NCBI GenBank assembly: GCA_012934845.2
Contig: WNNJ02001333.1
Coordinates: forward strand, 62,001 to 126,000
Direction of reading: 5' to 3'
DNA from: Pomphorhynchus laevis
Taxonomy: Eukaryota > Acanthocephala > Palaeacanthocephala > Echinorhynchida > Pomphorhynchidae
Length of the DNA stretch: 64,000 nt
Shown piece by piece: positions 35,002 to 46,320 of this stretch. The notes below the pieces were generated by a model. That model was not told where the DNA came from. It saw nothing but the letters and a program-made list of their open reading frames with translations, and ran no database searches. Each line of letters begins with the position of its first letter. The stretch's first letter is position 1. The translations under genes and the position numbers were made by a program.

Positions 35002-36450
35002 TGGTGATCTTAAGGAATAAGCTTTTTGCAAAATATAAGCACAATTAGCGCTTTTAATTGCTGTTTCACTATTTAGTTTAGTTTTTAATGATGCCTGCAC
35101 GATAATTCCTAAATCTCATGATGTGATACTTCGGTGATAAGAACATCGCCGAAATGATATGTAAAATTAATAGATTTTTTACCATCCTCATAAATACACG
35201 CTTATCAACGTAAAGATGCCATCCAGTAGAGCGGCACCTATCATTCACTCGATCCAAGTCTGCCTGTAAAAGTTTATAGTCACCAACATCTCGTACGCGG
35301 TCCAAATTTTAAGATAGCGAGTGCCCAATGAGTCTTCTCAATACGTAAAAGTAAATTGTTAAGGAACGTGAGAATAATAGGGGACCTAGTGCAGAACCTT
35401 GAGGGACACCTATCGACATACTGCTTTTTGCAGATAAAGACTAACTAGATCTTATCTTAAACGTACGCAATGAAAAAAAAATTTTAATCCAAGAGCAGAT
35501 CATACGAGGGACGCCGTAATGTATTAAGAGTGACACGATATCTTTATGTTGAGCTCTATCAAAGGCTTTCGAAAAATCTAGAAATATGACGTTGAGACAA
35601 AGTCCTAAGCATAGCGCTTCCATCCAACTCTCTCGCGGTAAGCAAGTTAGAAAGACATGAACGGCCTTGTCTGAATCAGTGTTAAGAATCTGTAAAAACG
35701 CGTTTAAGTTTATATCATCAAGTAGCCTTTTGGCGATAATTCGTTATAGTTATTTAGAAATAACACTGGTCAATCTGATAAAGCGAAAATCTAAACAAGA
35801 AATGGCTAGCTGCTTTTAGAGATTAGCACAACAATAGAAGACTTCCATTTGCATGAATTTACGAATTGATCAGGCTATATTAAAATATATGAGCTAAGAC
35901 AGAACTTACGACAGATCAAATCGCATTAATTAGGTAAGGTGAAAAATCATCTGGGCCAGGAGAGCCAAATCGGTCAAGCCTTGTGATTAAGTGCAATACT
36001 TCAGATGCACTGATTGGCTTGACGAGATTCTGAGGAATATTGTGAGTAGGAGACCTTTTTAGAGTAAATAGCCGAAACAATAGTCGATGGATAATGGAAG
36101 CAGTTTTCCAGGCATTCAGCAATTTCAGACTCAGTAGAATAAACATAATCACAAGAAATAATGAATGTTAATTAGAGGAAAGTATCCTTGAACCTTTCAC
36201 ATATGATCAAAATCAGTTTGGTTGATTCCCGATATAATTTGCAATACCATCTTCAAATGCTATTCACTTATGAATTTTCAATCTATTGTAGAGGTTGTGC
36301 ACATACCGATACTTATTTACGTTTCTAGGATGGGTTCGAGTAATAACCCATAGGGCATTGCGCAGTCTCAACATTGAGCAAATTCATTTTCAAAGCACTG
36401 AGAGCAAGTGGAATTAATGATAGTTCTTCGTTTCGTAGCGAAATTATCTG
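35002..36450 (-). mobile_element. CR1-like LINE, upstream part (ORF2 interior)
   Basis: Minus-strand pieces carry FGSPGPDDFSPYL, VIFLDFSKAFDRAQHKDIVS, WIKIFFSLRTFKIRSS, and a degenerate LQADLDRVNDRCRSTGWHLY. The last block before the family A insertion reads SLKTKLNSETAIKSAN-like sequence. The companion 3' part is at 30,577-31,198. Many lesions make it an older copy. The far end near 36,450 is fuzzy. Confidence 0.75.
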
Positions 36451-36534
36451 ACACATTTAAGAAAACGTAGTGCCGGTATAAATATTGCATATGTGTTCTT
36501 CCAGTCAGGTACTAATGGTTCTTTCACATAGGCT

Positions 36535-36890
36535 AATAATGTTGTAACGGACAGCGTTTCCAATTCTTTAACACTGTTCAGCATATACATCGATGATCTG
36601 CTTCCACATGTAAAATCTCGATGCTTGCTTTACGCTGGTGACCTAAAGATTTGGCGTCCAGTTGAGTCAAATAAAGATGCTCAATTACTCCAAGCTGATA
36701 TTGATACTGTATATTCATGGTATGTTTCCAATGGTATCCAGCTCAATCATAAAAAAAGTGCTTCCATGTGTATCTCTTGATTGAAACATAGTCAACATAG
36801 AGTTTACCACCTTGATGGTGTAGCCATATCGACAACTGACTCATATCGAATCAGCTAACTGAGTCCACGTATTTAATATAATTATAGAAA
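36535..36890 (+). mobile_element. CR1-like LINE fragment (RT palm)
   Basis: The fragment reads SFTLFSIYIDDLLPHVKSRC, then LLYAGDLKIWRPVESNKDAQ, LLQADIDTVYSWYVSNGIQL. The catalytic YADD/FADD is altered to YAGD. It is only about 115 residues and points opposite to the fragment on its left. Confidence 0.75.
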
Positions 36891-37235
36891 ATTGTCTTGA
36901 TTGTTAAATACTTAAGAAAATTTATAAGTGTTCTAGCAAATTACAGCTATCAAATAGAACAATAGAAGTTTGAACAATAAAAAAGGGTAATACAGATATC
37001 CAAGCTGAGCAATACAGATATCCAAGCTGAGCAATTCTGACGGTTCAAACTAGAGTTTAATTTTCGTCTTCAAAAGGACAAGACTTCTAATTTCTCGAAT
37101 TGTTTGTCTAGTTAGATTGTCTAGACAATCTAAAGTAAATACAAATACAGTGAATTTTCACTCGAATCAACGACATTTTTGTGAACAAACAATGAAATCG
37201 GTGAAAACTCACAAAAAAACAGACATACGATGGCT

Positions 37236-38222
37236 ACGTTCAGTTGGAAGTTGGATGCGACAAGCAGGGATGCGATGTTTGGACACTCAAAAAGGTGAAA
37301 AAAAATGACGTTGCGAGATACGAAAGTAAACATTTCATTTGTGGTTATTGCGTGTGTCACGACGCACGATTGGATAAAACTGAACCTGTCGAGGAGAAAG
37401 GCGATGAGTAGCGCGAGCTCTTCATGTTATTGCACAGCGTCAAGAAAGGATCTCCCACTGCAATTCACATCAGCCTCCACCAGCATTTGATCAGACTTTT
37501 CAAACTTCACCTGAAAAATGTGTAGATCTAGACAAGAACACTCTGAGCTACGAAGAGAAAACACCTGATTTCACAGATTCGTTTGTCTCTGAAGCATAAT
37601 GTAGCGGACCTCCGAATTCTTTACAATCAACTGACTTGCGACTTAAATCTACAAATTCTTACTCTAATTCAGTCTCCCTAAATAACTCATTAACTGCCCC
37701 TATTCGCCGGACTTATGATAGATCACAGTGTCTAATCATAGCTAATATAAGGGAATCATCTGCTACTAACAACCATTTACGTGTACAGCATGACGTCAAA
37801 GCTGTACAATCCTTCTTTTCTGAGCTATTACACACCTTTCCCCTACTGAGCTGCAGCAATTCAGAGTTCTCCACCTTTATAGACTCAGGAAAATAATATC
37901 AGATAACAGTCCACGCCTTCTTAAGGTCATATTAGCAACGCCCGATATGTGTACATTAGCTTTAAAATACGGTTATCATCTTGCAGGTACTGGATTGATC
38001 CTTCGCAGAGATCTTTCGATCGAGGACAGAACTCGACTGAAACAAGCAAAGAGCGAATTTAGTAACAGAGTAGCTAACGGTGAAAGTAACCTCACCGTCA
38101 TAAATTTTCGTGTAGTGCGACGCAGGACTTCAACTCGTTTCTGGATTCGTTCCATTGGCAACGGTGGAAACATCGGGGAGCTGCGAAGTCTTTGTGTCGC
38201 AACGAAACTACCCAAGAAGTGA
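37236..38222 (+). pseudogene. CR1-like ORF1 with PHD-like finger, broken
   Basis: In the right frame, 37,236-37,365 reads VGCDKQGCDVWTLKKVKKND and then YESKHFICGYC. This gives C-x4-C-x3-W followed by C-x2-C. The C-terminal RNA-binding-like half includes IEDRTRLKQAKSEFSNRVAN, GESNLTVINFRVVRRR. An intervening low-complexity Ser/Thr region and several frameshifts separate the two ends. Confidence 0.7.
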
Positions 38223-41047
38223 CAGTAAATGTCGATAAGAGATACGAGTATTCCGACCCAGTACACTCCACACATGCCTTCCGGGTCTTATATTCTAATG
38301 TCTTAAGTCGCATTAATAAAATGGACGAAGTTCTCACTCTGGTTAACAGCACCTCATTTGAAATACTTGTTTTTACAGAGTCGTGGTTAAAACCTCACAT
38401 CATAGATTCAGAAATTTCCATCAATGGGTACGCCATAATCCGAGCAGATCGGCAAATTTGCCGTGGTGGCGGAGTGATCATATATGCTAGAGAAGTTCTT
38501 ACAACTCGTGTTATGTCAATTGAGTGCGATGAATCAAGTCGTTGTGAATACGCTTGGGTTTCTGTAACAGACCATAAAAACATATTTTTCTCTCTAGGTG
38601 TCTTCTATCGCCCCCATTCGCTCCAACCGGGTCGATTATATCCTCAATAACTGAAAATGCATTCAAGGGTCAAAAAGTTATTTTATTAGGAGACTTTAAC
38701 ATGCCGCGAATTGATTGGATAGATTACGTTCCTCTTCCTGGATGTGATCCCGAATCATTACTGCTTTTAAACACGATAAATGATATACATTTAGTCCAAC
38801 ATGTTCACATGGATACTCGTCACAGGGGTACTAACTCCTTAATTCTTGACATCTGCTTTTCGAGTGAAACGTATCTGATATAAAACGTCAAATACGGACC
38901 TCCGCTAGGATCAAGCGATCACTCTACCATCTCAATAGAATTTAACGCACTCGGACCATATGCCGAAACGGTTAAAACGTCGAATCCTTTTAAGATCAAC
39001 TATGATGTCGTGCGCAGTATAATTTCCTGTATGTATTGGCCCGACCCATCGAAAGCAAGCATTCAAGAAGCTTGGAATCACTTTAAGATCACATTACATT
39101 GTGTTCTCAACTATTTTGCTCCGATACGTCAGAATCGTACACGAAAACTACATCCGAAATGGTTAGATGCGGAATTGCTTGCTCTAATCAAACACCGTGA
39201 TAGATGTTTCCATGCGTACAAAAAAGGGGAACTTTCTTTTGAACACTACCGTCATTGCAGGAATACGGTTTCAATTCTGAAAAATCAGAAAAAACGCAGT
39301 TTCATCTCAAATATATGCCGGTCCACCCATAACAATCCTTGGGTGGCTTTCAAAACCATACTTCCACGTTCTATACACTCGACAGATTGTTCATACCTAT
39401 TGGCCGACAATGGGTCAATCTTGACCTCCACAACTGATATAGCTGTCCATTTTATGGACTATTTCGCTATCAAAGAAGATAGTGTCGATCCCCGATGGTA
39501 TAATCAAAACTAAACACAATGTACTTCTACCTAGTGTAGTCATATCTAACATTGAATTTAGCGATGAAGAGGTACTGCACGAGCTACTTAAATTACCCCG
39601 CAACGCCGCGTCAGGTCCTGATCATATACTTCCAATACTCTTAAAGGAATTGGCCCATGCAATATACGTTCCCTTAGCTTCTATTTTTAGAAGTTCACTA
39701 AACACAGGTTATCTACCATATGTTTGGACTAAGGGTATTGTACGTCCAATTTTCAAGAAAGAGGATAAATCCCAGGTTTCTAACTACCGTCCCATCAGTC
39801 TCACATCTGTAGATTGTAAGATATTAGAAAAATTGATTTTTCGTTACCTTAGCGCTTTCCTTGAAGCTAACAATAGCCTCAGCCCCAGTCAGCGTGGATT
39901 TAGGCCAAATCGCTCAACGGTAACGAACTTTGTAAAAGCGAGAGCAAGCTGGGTGGATTCAATGAGGAGTGGTTCCAAATTAGATGTGATATTTATAGAC
40001 TTATCGAAAGCATTCGATAGAGTTATTCCCAATTCGCTAGTAAACAAATTATCTAACATTGGTGTACGGGGCTCTTTGTTACGCTGAATTCAATCATTCG
40101 TAAGCAACCGCTCGTTTGCAGTACGCATAAGCCATTATCTTTCTGGTTACTCAATGATGACGACAGGCGTCCCGCAGGGATCGGCCATTAGTCCGACTCT
40201 CTTTAATATATATGTAAATGATATTACAAACAACTTAACGTCGGAATGTGTTACCTACGCAGATGATATTAAGGTTTGGAGGCGAATCATTGATGATTCC
40301 GATGTTAGCGCTCTTCAAAAAGATCTGGATTCCATAAATAAATGGTGTATATCTAATGGACTGATGATAAATGCGACTAAATGTAGACATATGCGGATCG
40401 GCTCCCCAGACATTCGTTGCTCTTATAAAATTGGAAACATGTCGATTGATTCTACAGATAAAATCGATGATTTAGGGGTATCTACGCTTAATACGCTCGA
40501 TATGAGCGCTCACGTAAATAAAGTTTCGGCCAATTGCCGTCGTACTATTGGCATCATTAGACGATCTTTTGGATCACTAGAGGCATGTAGCTTCAGAATA
40601 ATATACAAGGCCCTCATCGAATCTCGAATGCTATACGCATCTCCCGCAGCGTATCCACATCTGTGCAAGAACATTGTCGCTTACGAATCAATTCTCCAGT
40701 CGGCTACTCGTCTTGTTCCCACTGTCAAAGACCTGCCGTTTGACCAGAAGTTAGAAATCATAGGTGTTTCAATGGTTTGTGAAAGTTTGGTAAAAGCTGA
40801 TCTTATGCTGGTATGGAGTGCAATTTTATCGCCCACTCATCTCCTCAACTTCATGTTTTGCCTACGCAACTCCGAGCAATTACGTGGACATCGACTAACG
40901 CTCAAACATCGTAAAAAACTCCATCGACACTATCAGGATATCAGAGATCGAGTAATAAACAGTTGGAACAGACTCCCGTCATCTGCAAATGAATGTCGGA
41001 ACATCCGAGAATTTCGGCGTGCGCTGAACAGTGTATCGCTCTCATAG
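38192..41047 (+). pseudogene. CR1-like ORF2 (endonuclease-RT), five frame segments
   Basis: The endonuclease shows RVLYSNVLSRINKMDEVL, FTESWLKPHII, VFYRPHS, GDFNMPRIDW and GSSDHST. RT shows YRPISLTSVDCKILEKLIF, VIFIDLSKAFDRVIPNSL, GVPQGSAISPTLFNIYVNDI and VTYADDIKVWRRI. The C-terminal block is VINSWNRLPSSANECRNI. The RT active site is intact, but frameshifts near 38,650, 38,885, 39,500 and 40,087 inactivate it. Confidence 0.85.
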
Positions 41048-41499
41048 GAAGTCGAACCTGATTTGGATTTTTTTTGTTTTACTGACATTGTACTTTTTTT
41101 ACATTGAGATCCAGCCAAACGAGCCACCGCTCATCGGCTGTTGTACACTTATAATAATAAACTAAACAAAACATAATAATGCTAAATCAAAAATTAATAA
41201 TTAAATAATAAAATTAATAATTGTTTTTAGATTTTCTATAATTTAAATCAAGTTAAAATAAAACATTGAAATTTAAAATATACGTCATTTTATGACGTTT
41301 ATTTTGGGTACGACAATATTTAAGCACTCGCATGCATACCGACTTCGTGTACTCACAGGTCAGACTAGTGGTTGGTCCTCTCCGCCGGTCGCTTTTAAAG
41401 GTTGATATTTCTTGTTTTAGGACCATTTGAGCTTAAAAAAAAGTTTGAGATAAAATAACATACAAAATACTATCAATATATCGTGGTAGTCCATTTACA

Positions 41500-42696
41500 A
41501 TGAAGAAAGCAAATTCGAAGAGAGCGTCAAACACTATACATATCACGCAACATCGTAATGCGTATAAGCGGCTAGAGGTCGAATGCTGCAATAAAGGCTG
41601 TGAAGTGTGGTCTATTGTCGACATTCCTTTAAATACCGAGTCGTCACTCAAGAGCAAGGACTTTTATTGCGGCTTTTGTTCTGCTACAATGATTTCGGCC
41701 CTCCAAATGAAACTAGTGCAAGATATGGTTTGTGATGTGAATTGTTGTGATATATCGTTACCTATCAACTTAAATGACGTTCGTGTCTCTCAAGACAGCA
41801 CGGACCATCAAACTTCGATAAACACTTGTACCGTTAATCCTGTCGTTAAGCTGCCATTAGATGACAGTTCAACTCCTGACCTATGTGAACCGAGGATTGA
41901 ATTACCTTCACTGTCATCTACGCATCAGCACGATAATACTTCAAATGTCGAACTTCAAATGCTGTCATCCTTTCAGGACAAAGAAAAATCGGTCATTCAT
42001 GTTGAACAAACTACACCAGCTGTAAACAAAGAAAGGGTATGGCGCAACACTCTATTGCAACCTACACGAAACGCTGGATCGACATACCATCAATTGGGTG
42101 AAATCAGAGGTAGCGATTCGAGTGGGGCCATCGATAGAAAACAGAAGGCCAAAAATAAGAATAAATCAGGAAATTATTTACCTTCAAATGGTCAGAGCAT
42201 TTCTTTGGACAACGCTCCTTCTACAAACTACCGTTCGCATCCAGATAGGTCTTGCAATATCTTATTTAGTGGTATCGCTGAATCAAAGGCCAGTAACTCA
42301 CAAACACGTATGAATGATGATGTGTCCAGCCTCCGTACTGTGTTCTGTCAGTTACTCTTAGAAGGTGATGAGAAGCTAGCTTCTACTCTGAAGGTTACAA
42401 AGTTGTTTCGACTTGGAAAAAAGGTGGTAGAGAAACCAAGATTGTTGAAAGTTGTATTATCTTCCGCAAAACATGCAGACCTTTTGCTCAAACGTGGTTT
42501 TCGACTTAAAGATTATCCACATCGTATTCTTAAGGATCTGAGTCTCGAAGATCGTTTAAAGTTGAAAGAAGCAAAAACAGTATTACGAAACCGGCTATCT
42601 GAAGGTGAAACGAACTTATGCATACGAAATTTTCAGGTTGTCAGGTGGCACCCAGTAGTTCGTTGGAATCCCATAATGATCAACAGCGTCACTTAG
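41500..42696 (+). CDS. CR1-like ORF1 protein (PHD-like finger plus RNA-binding-like C-terminus), intact
   Basis: This 398-residue protein has a four-cysteine finger near residues 27-62: VECCNKGCEVW, then KDFYCGFC (Cys30, Cys34, Trp37, Cys57, Cys60). A low-complexity Ser/Thr/Asn middle (about 70-240) and a basic patch (RKQKAKNKNKS) follow. The C-terminal domain (about 250-385) has SCNILFSGIAES, NDDVSSLRTVFC, RLGKKVVEKPRLLKVVL, LKDLSLEDRLKLKEAKTVLR and GETNLCIRNFQVVR. That last layout matches the C-terminal nucleic-acid-binding region of CR1/L1-type ORF1 proteins. The expected role is to bind element RNA in the cytoplasmic particle. The start is at TTTACAATGAAG, the first ATG of the open frame. 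Its last 79 nt overlap ORF2 in another frame. Confidence 0.85.
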   Translation: MKKANSKRASNTIHITQHRNAYKRLEVECCNKGCEVWSIVDIPLNTESSLKSKDFYCGFCSATMISALQMKLVQDMVCDVNCCDISLPINLNDVRVSQDSTDHQTSINTCTVNPVVKLPLDDSSTPDLCEPRIELPSLSSTHQHDNTSNVELQMLSSFQDKEKSVIHVEQTTPAVNKERVWRNTLLQPTRNAGSTYHQLGEIRGSDSSGAIDRKQKAKNKNKSGNYLPSNGQSISLDNAPSTNYRSHPDRSCNILFSGIAESKASNSQTRMNDDVSSLRTVFCQLLLEGDEKLASTLKVTKLFRLGKKVVEKPRLLKVVLSSAKHADLLLKRGFRLKDYPHRILKDLSLEDRLKLKEAKTVLRNRLSEGETNLCIRNFQVVRWHPVVRWNPIMINSVT

Positions 42697-45656
42697 CAGT
42701 ATCCAGTTTGAATTTTGCTAGTTCGTCTGGAAAAGGTAGTTTCAACAGTCATTCATCGCAACTCTTCAATAGTGTTAGTTTCAATTCTGATCTGGGACAC
42801 TTAGTTTCATTCAGCAAATTATTCACCGTTCCTAGTAATCCCTTACCACAAACCACACGCTATTTATCGATTGGGTATTCTAATCTTCGTAGTTTGCCTG
42901 CTCAAATAGTGGAGTTGAAGTATCACATGCTTTCTCATTCGTATGACATTTTCTGCGTTGCTGAGTCCTGGTTGCATCAATATATTGTCGATACCACTGT
43001 GAACATTCCTGGTTTTCGCCTTATACGAAGCGACAGGATATCAGGTAGGCGAGGTGGCGGTGTCGCCGCGTATGTCAGAGAAAATTTCCTCATATCTGAG
43101 GTGTTGAATATTTGTGACCCTTGTGGGTCTTTTGAGACTCTATGCTTCCGTATTGATCACTCAGCGACCAGTATGAATTTTTGCGTCGTGTATCGATCTC
43201 CGTCAGTAATTGCAGACACTGATCAACTAAAACTTATTTTACAATCGGTATGTTCCTCCCCTCACTTTATTCTTTTGGGCGATTTTAATCTTCCACGATC
43301 TAGATGGTCAGACTATGTCTTTTCTGATGGTAGTTCCACGGAAAGGGAAATATCTGAGTTCCTTGCTGAGGAACTCATGCTGATTCAGCATGTACAAGAA
43401 CCAACTTGCTTAACTTCAAGATCGGATTCGGTACTTGATCTGGTGTTTTCCAGATATGTAGGAGACATAATCAAAGTTGATCATCTCCCTCCTTTAGGAA
43501 GTAGTGACCACTGCTTGCTCTCCTTGACGGCTGTCCCTTATTCCAGATTCTGTCCACCTTGTTCAAAAACTTACAAACGTCATTGGTCGAAAGTGAGAAG
43601 AGAAGATGTTTTGAGAGTTTACAACCAATTCCCGTGTACTTTTATGAACACGGACAAGCTATCATTGAATATGATCACTGATTACCTACATAAATTATCT
43701 GATATTCTTGCCCCTATGCGCGAATCCTCTTATGCTGCTAAGTCACCTGCATGGATAGATTCCAACGTCAGACAACTAATAAGTTCAAGCAATTGTTTAT
43801 GGAAGCTTCAGCGTTCTGATTCTAGTTTCTCTGCCAGATATAAATATGTTCGAAATCTTTGTACTAGAGTGAAAGCAACAAAACGATGTGCATTCGAATC
43901 GTATATCGCTAATAATGTAACACGGAATCCAAAACTATTCTGGGCCTATGTTCGTCGCAACAGAACCCTTAATACAGAAATCAAGTATGTCCTTAATGCG
44001 GAGGGATGTATGATAACTTCTCAGAGTGGTATTGTGGAATGCCTTGCTACGTCTTTTTTGATACCGACAAATAATTCACAAAGAGCTTCTATCACTTCGC
44101 ATGGTGTAGCATTAAAGCAATCTTCGCGTTTTCTTCCAGTAACGATTAGTGAGATTGTAAGTCAGCTTGATCAGCTTGACCCATTTAGCTCTACTGGCCC
44201 TGATGACATTTCTCCGTTTCTCTTGAAGAATTTATCTAGATATTTGGCTCCTTCCCTTCTTGCTATTTTTGAGAACAGTTTGACCAGTGGATGTGTTCCT
44301 GAAGTCTGGAAAACTGCCATCGTAGTTCCGATCCCAAAGAAAACCATTGCAACGGCTTGTACTGACTATAGACCAATCAGCCTGACTAGTTCTCTATGCA
44401 AAGTGCTTGAAAAGTTGATCGCCACCCGGATCAGGCATCACTTGAGGGAACTCGGAATAATGTCGTCTTCTCAGCACGGTTTCCTCCCTGGTCGTTCCTG
44501 CTTAACAAACTTATTGACTTCACGCGAAATGTGGGTTGAGGCGGTCAGTCGCGGCCAATCAATTAATGTGGTATTCATTGACTTTTCAAGAGCATTCGAT
44601 CGGGTGCCGCATGAGAGCTTGGTAGCATTACTATTTAACTACGGCATTCCTGTAATGTTGTGTAATTGGATTCAAGATTTCCTACGTCATCGTTTCTTTA
44701 GGGTGAGAGTTGGCACCCATCTTTCCACTTCCAGACGCGTTTACTGTGGTGTTCCGCAAGGTACCGTACTAGGACCTCTGCTGTTTATTGTGTTCCTTAA
44801 CGATTTGTTGCTGCGGATTCAGAGTCCCTGTCTTGCTTTTGCTGACGACCTCAAAATATGGTCTGTAGATGATATTGATCCGCTTGGCATTTCCCTGCAG
44901 GAAGACCTTAATGAAATATATCAATGGAGTGAGGCTACTGGTATGAAGATCAATGTTGACAAATGCGGCCACATGAAATTAGGAAGGCGTTGCGATGACC
45001 GTCGTTTTCGCCTCGGAACTTCAATTCTTAATGTCGTCATGGAGTATAGGGATCTGGGTGTCATGGTGCATAGGACATTGAAATCCCGATCAAATACAGA
45101 GTTTGCCCATAGCAAGGCTTTGCGAGCTATGTACTGCGTCAAAAATGCATTTAATCGTATTAATCCATACGTCTTCAAACGGCTTTACTGCGCTCTTGTT
45201 CGCCCGCATATAGAGTACTGCGTGCAAGCAGTTTTTCCATACACTAAGAAAGAGTTCAATAGACTAGAGTCAATCCTTCGTAGAGGTTCTCGAATGTGTA
45301 TGGATGGATCATATTCATATCGTGAACGGCTTGAATTTCTAAAGATACCATCTTTGGGTCAGAGGCTATATTACCTAGACCTTATTGCATTATGGCGAAT
45401 GGTAAATGGAATAGATGGTTTTCCCTCGTGCTATGTTAAAGTTTGTTCTCAGACGCATCGTGGCCACCCGTTGAAACTATTTAAGTTTCCCCATGGTAAA
45501 GTAGTGAGTTTGGCTAGGCTCTCACATCGAGCATTAAACGCCCGGAACACGTTGCCAGGAGAAATAGCATGTACCAAGGACTTATCTCAATTTAAAGTTC
45601 AACTTCGTCAGTGGATTAACGATCATGGCATTCCGAATGTATACAATATTATGTAA
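42618..45656 (+). CDS. CR1-like ORF2 protein (APE endonuclease-reverse transcriptase), intact
   Basis: This 1012-residue protein nicks target DNA and reverse-transcribes the element RNA from that nick. The endonuclease (about 83-305) keeps the catalytic set: Asn89 (SNLRSL), Glu116 (AESW), Tyr192 (VYRSP), Asp222/Asn224 (GDFN), Asp274 (LDLVF) and Asp297/His298 (SDH). The RT (about 555-830) keeps DYRPISLTSSLCKVLEKL, Asp655 (VVFIDFSRAFDRV), GVPQG at 711-715 and FADD at 741-744. The C-terminal domain (about 850-1005) has VFKRLYCALVRPHIEYCVQA and a LNARNTLPGEIA block typical of CR1-type elements. ORF2 starts inside the end of ORF1, so translation probably depends on reinitiation. The first 80 residues have no recognised domain. 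Confidence 0.93.
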   Translation: MHTKFSGCQVAPSSSLESHNDQQRHLAVSSLNFASSSGKGSFNSHSSQLFNSVSFNSDLGHLVSFSKLFTVPSNPLPQTTRYLSIGYSNLRSLPAQIVELKYHMLSHSYDIFCVAESWLHQYIVDTTVNIPGFRLIRSDRISGRRGGGVAAYVRENFLISEVLNICDPCGSFETLCFRIDHSATSMNFCVVYRSPSVIADTDQLKLILQSVCSSPHFILLGDFNLPRSRWSDYVFSDGSSTEREISEFLAEELMLIQHVQEPTCLTSRSDSVLDLVFSRYVGDIIKVDHLPPLGSSDHCLLSLTAVPYSRFCPPCSKTYKRHWSKVRREDVLRVYNQFPCTFMNTDKLSLNMITDYLHKLSDILAPMRESSYAAKSPAWIDSNVRQLISSSNCLWKLQRSDSSFSARYKYVRNLCTRVKATKRCAFESYIANNVTRNPKLFWAYVRRNRTLNTEIKYVLNAEGCMITSQSGIVECLATSFLIPTNNSQRASITSHGVALKQSSRFLPVTISEIVSQLDQLDPFSSTGPDDISPFLLKNLSRYLAPSLLAIFENSLTSGCVPEVWKTAIVVPIPKKTIATACTDYRPISLTSSLCKVLEKLIATRIRHHLRELGIMSSSQHGFLPGRSCLTNLLTSREMWVEAVSRGQSINVVFIDFSRAFDRVPHESLVALLFNYGIPVMLCNWIQDFLRHRFFRVRVGTHLSTSRRVYCGVPQGTVLGPLLFIVFLNDLLLRIQSPCLAFADDLKIWSVDDIDPLGISLQEDLNEIYQWSEATGMKINVDKCGHMKLGRRCDDRRFRLGTSILNVVMEYRDLGVMVHRTLKSRSNTEFAHSKALRAMYCVKNAFNRINPYVFKRLYCALVRPHIEYCVQAVFPYTKKEFNRLESILRRGSRMCMDGSYSYRERLEFLKIPSLGQRLYYLDLIALWRMVNGIDGFPSCYVKVCSQTHRGHPLKLFKFPHGKVVSLARLSHRALNARNTLPGEIACTKDLSQFKVQLRQWINDHGIPNVYNIM

Positions 45657-45787
45657 CCGCTATTAACTTTTTTTTCTTCTTTTCTTTTCTTTTTTATTTC
45701 CTATGTGATCAGTTGAAACAGCCATTTGGCTATAACTTGTAATACTAATAATAATAAATAATAATAATTTCTAATACCTTGATTCTA

Positions 45788-46320
45788 ATTAAAATTTTAT
45801 ATGCGTCACCATTATGTTACCCTATTACTAAGGAAGAATGTAATCGCCTAGTAAATGTTTATCGCTCCGCCACGAGATTAGTCCGTACTATCAGACATTT
45901 GGAATATAGGGATAGACTTAGGTATCTAAAAATACAGTCTTAGTTTCATGCGAATTCGTGCTGATATGTGCCTCGTATGACATATTTTACATACTAAGGA
46001 TAATCCATTGTGTCACTTGTTGACATTGCGAGATCAGCCCTCACTACGCGGACATTTCTTAATGCTTGGAACAGTACGCATATGCCACATCTGTATCTCA
46101 CTTTTTGCACAGAGAGTTGTATCGGTATGGAATCAACTTTCCGATACGACTGTTAACTCTCGTAATATTCATGCGTTCAAGCTGGAGTTGGATAAAGATT
46201 TAGCCAATATAATCGATTGCGATCTGTGAAGTTTTACTTTGATTTCCTGTGATGCAACTTGTAAAGAGTCTTTGACTCACTGTGTTGTCTATATAATAAT
46301 AAATTTTTTTAATAATAAAT
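45788..46320 (+). mobile_element. CR1-like LINE, 3'-end fragment
   Basis: The sequence reads LCYPITKEECNRLVNVYRSA and TRLVRTIRHLEYRDRLRYLK, and later VVSVWNQLSDTTVNSRNIHA and FKLELDKDL. It ends with the tail hairpin GAGTCTTTGACTC and AATAATAAA. It is closest to the 37-41 kb copy. The intact element lies directly before it. Confidence 0.8.

Larger units (their letters stand above)
37080..41165 (+). mobile_element. CR1-like LINE, near full-length, decayed
   Basis: ORF1 (about 37,120-38,222) and ORF2 (38,192-41,047) are followed by a 3' UTR with a hairpin GAGCCACCGCTCATCGGCT and a TAATAATAA tail. It belongs to a different subfamily from the intact copy next to it, and ORF2 is split into about five frames. 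ORF1 and ORF2 overlap by about 31 nt, the same plan as in the intact copy. Confidence 0.85.
41280..45775 (+). mobile_element. CR1-like LINE, full-length and apparently intact
   Basis: The element has about 220 bp of 5' UTR, two open frames (41,500-42,696 and 42,618-45,656) and a 3' UTR. The 3' UTR holds GTGATCAGTTGAAACAGCC, a hairpin AGCCATTTGGCT, and an AATAATAATAAATAATAAT tail. No internal stop or frameshift interrupts either ORF, unlike every other element here. It sits between two decayed CR1-like pieces. The exact 5' end and target-site duplication could not be fixed. Confidence 0.88.

Noticed and set aside
42098-42313. 71-residue frame within ORF1 of the intact LINE
   Set aside because: It is an out-of-frame shadow of the 398-residue ORF1.
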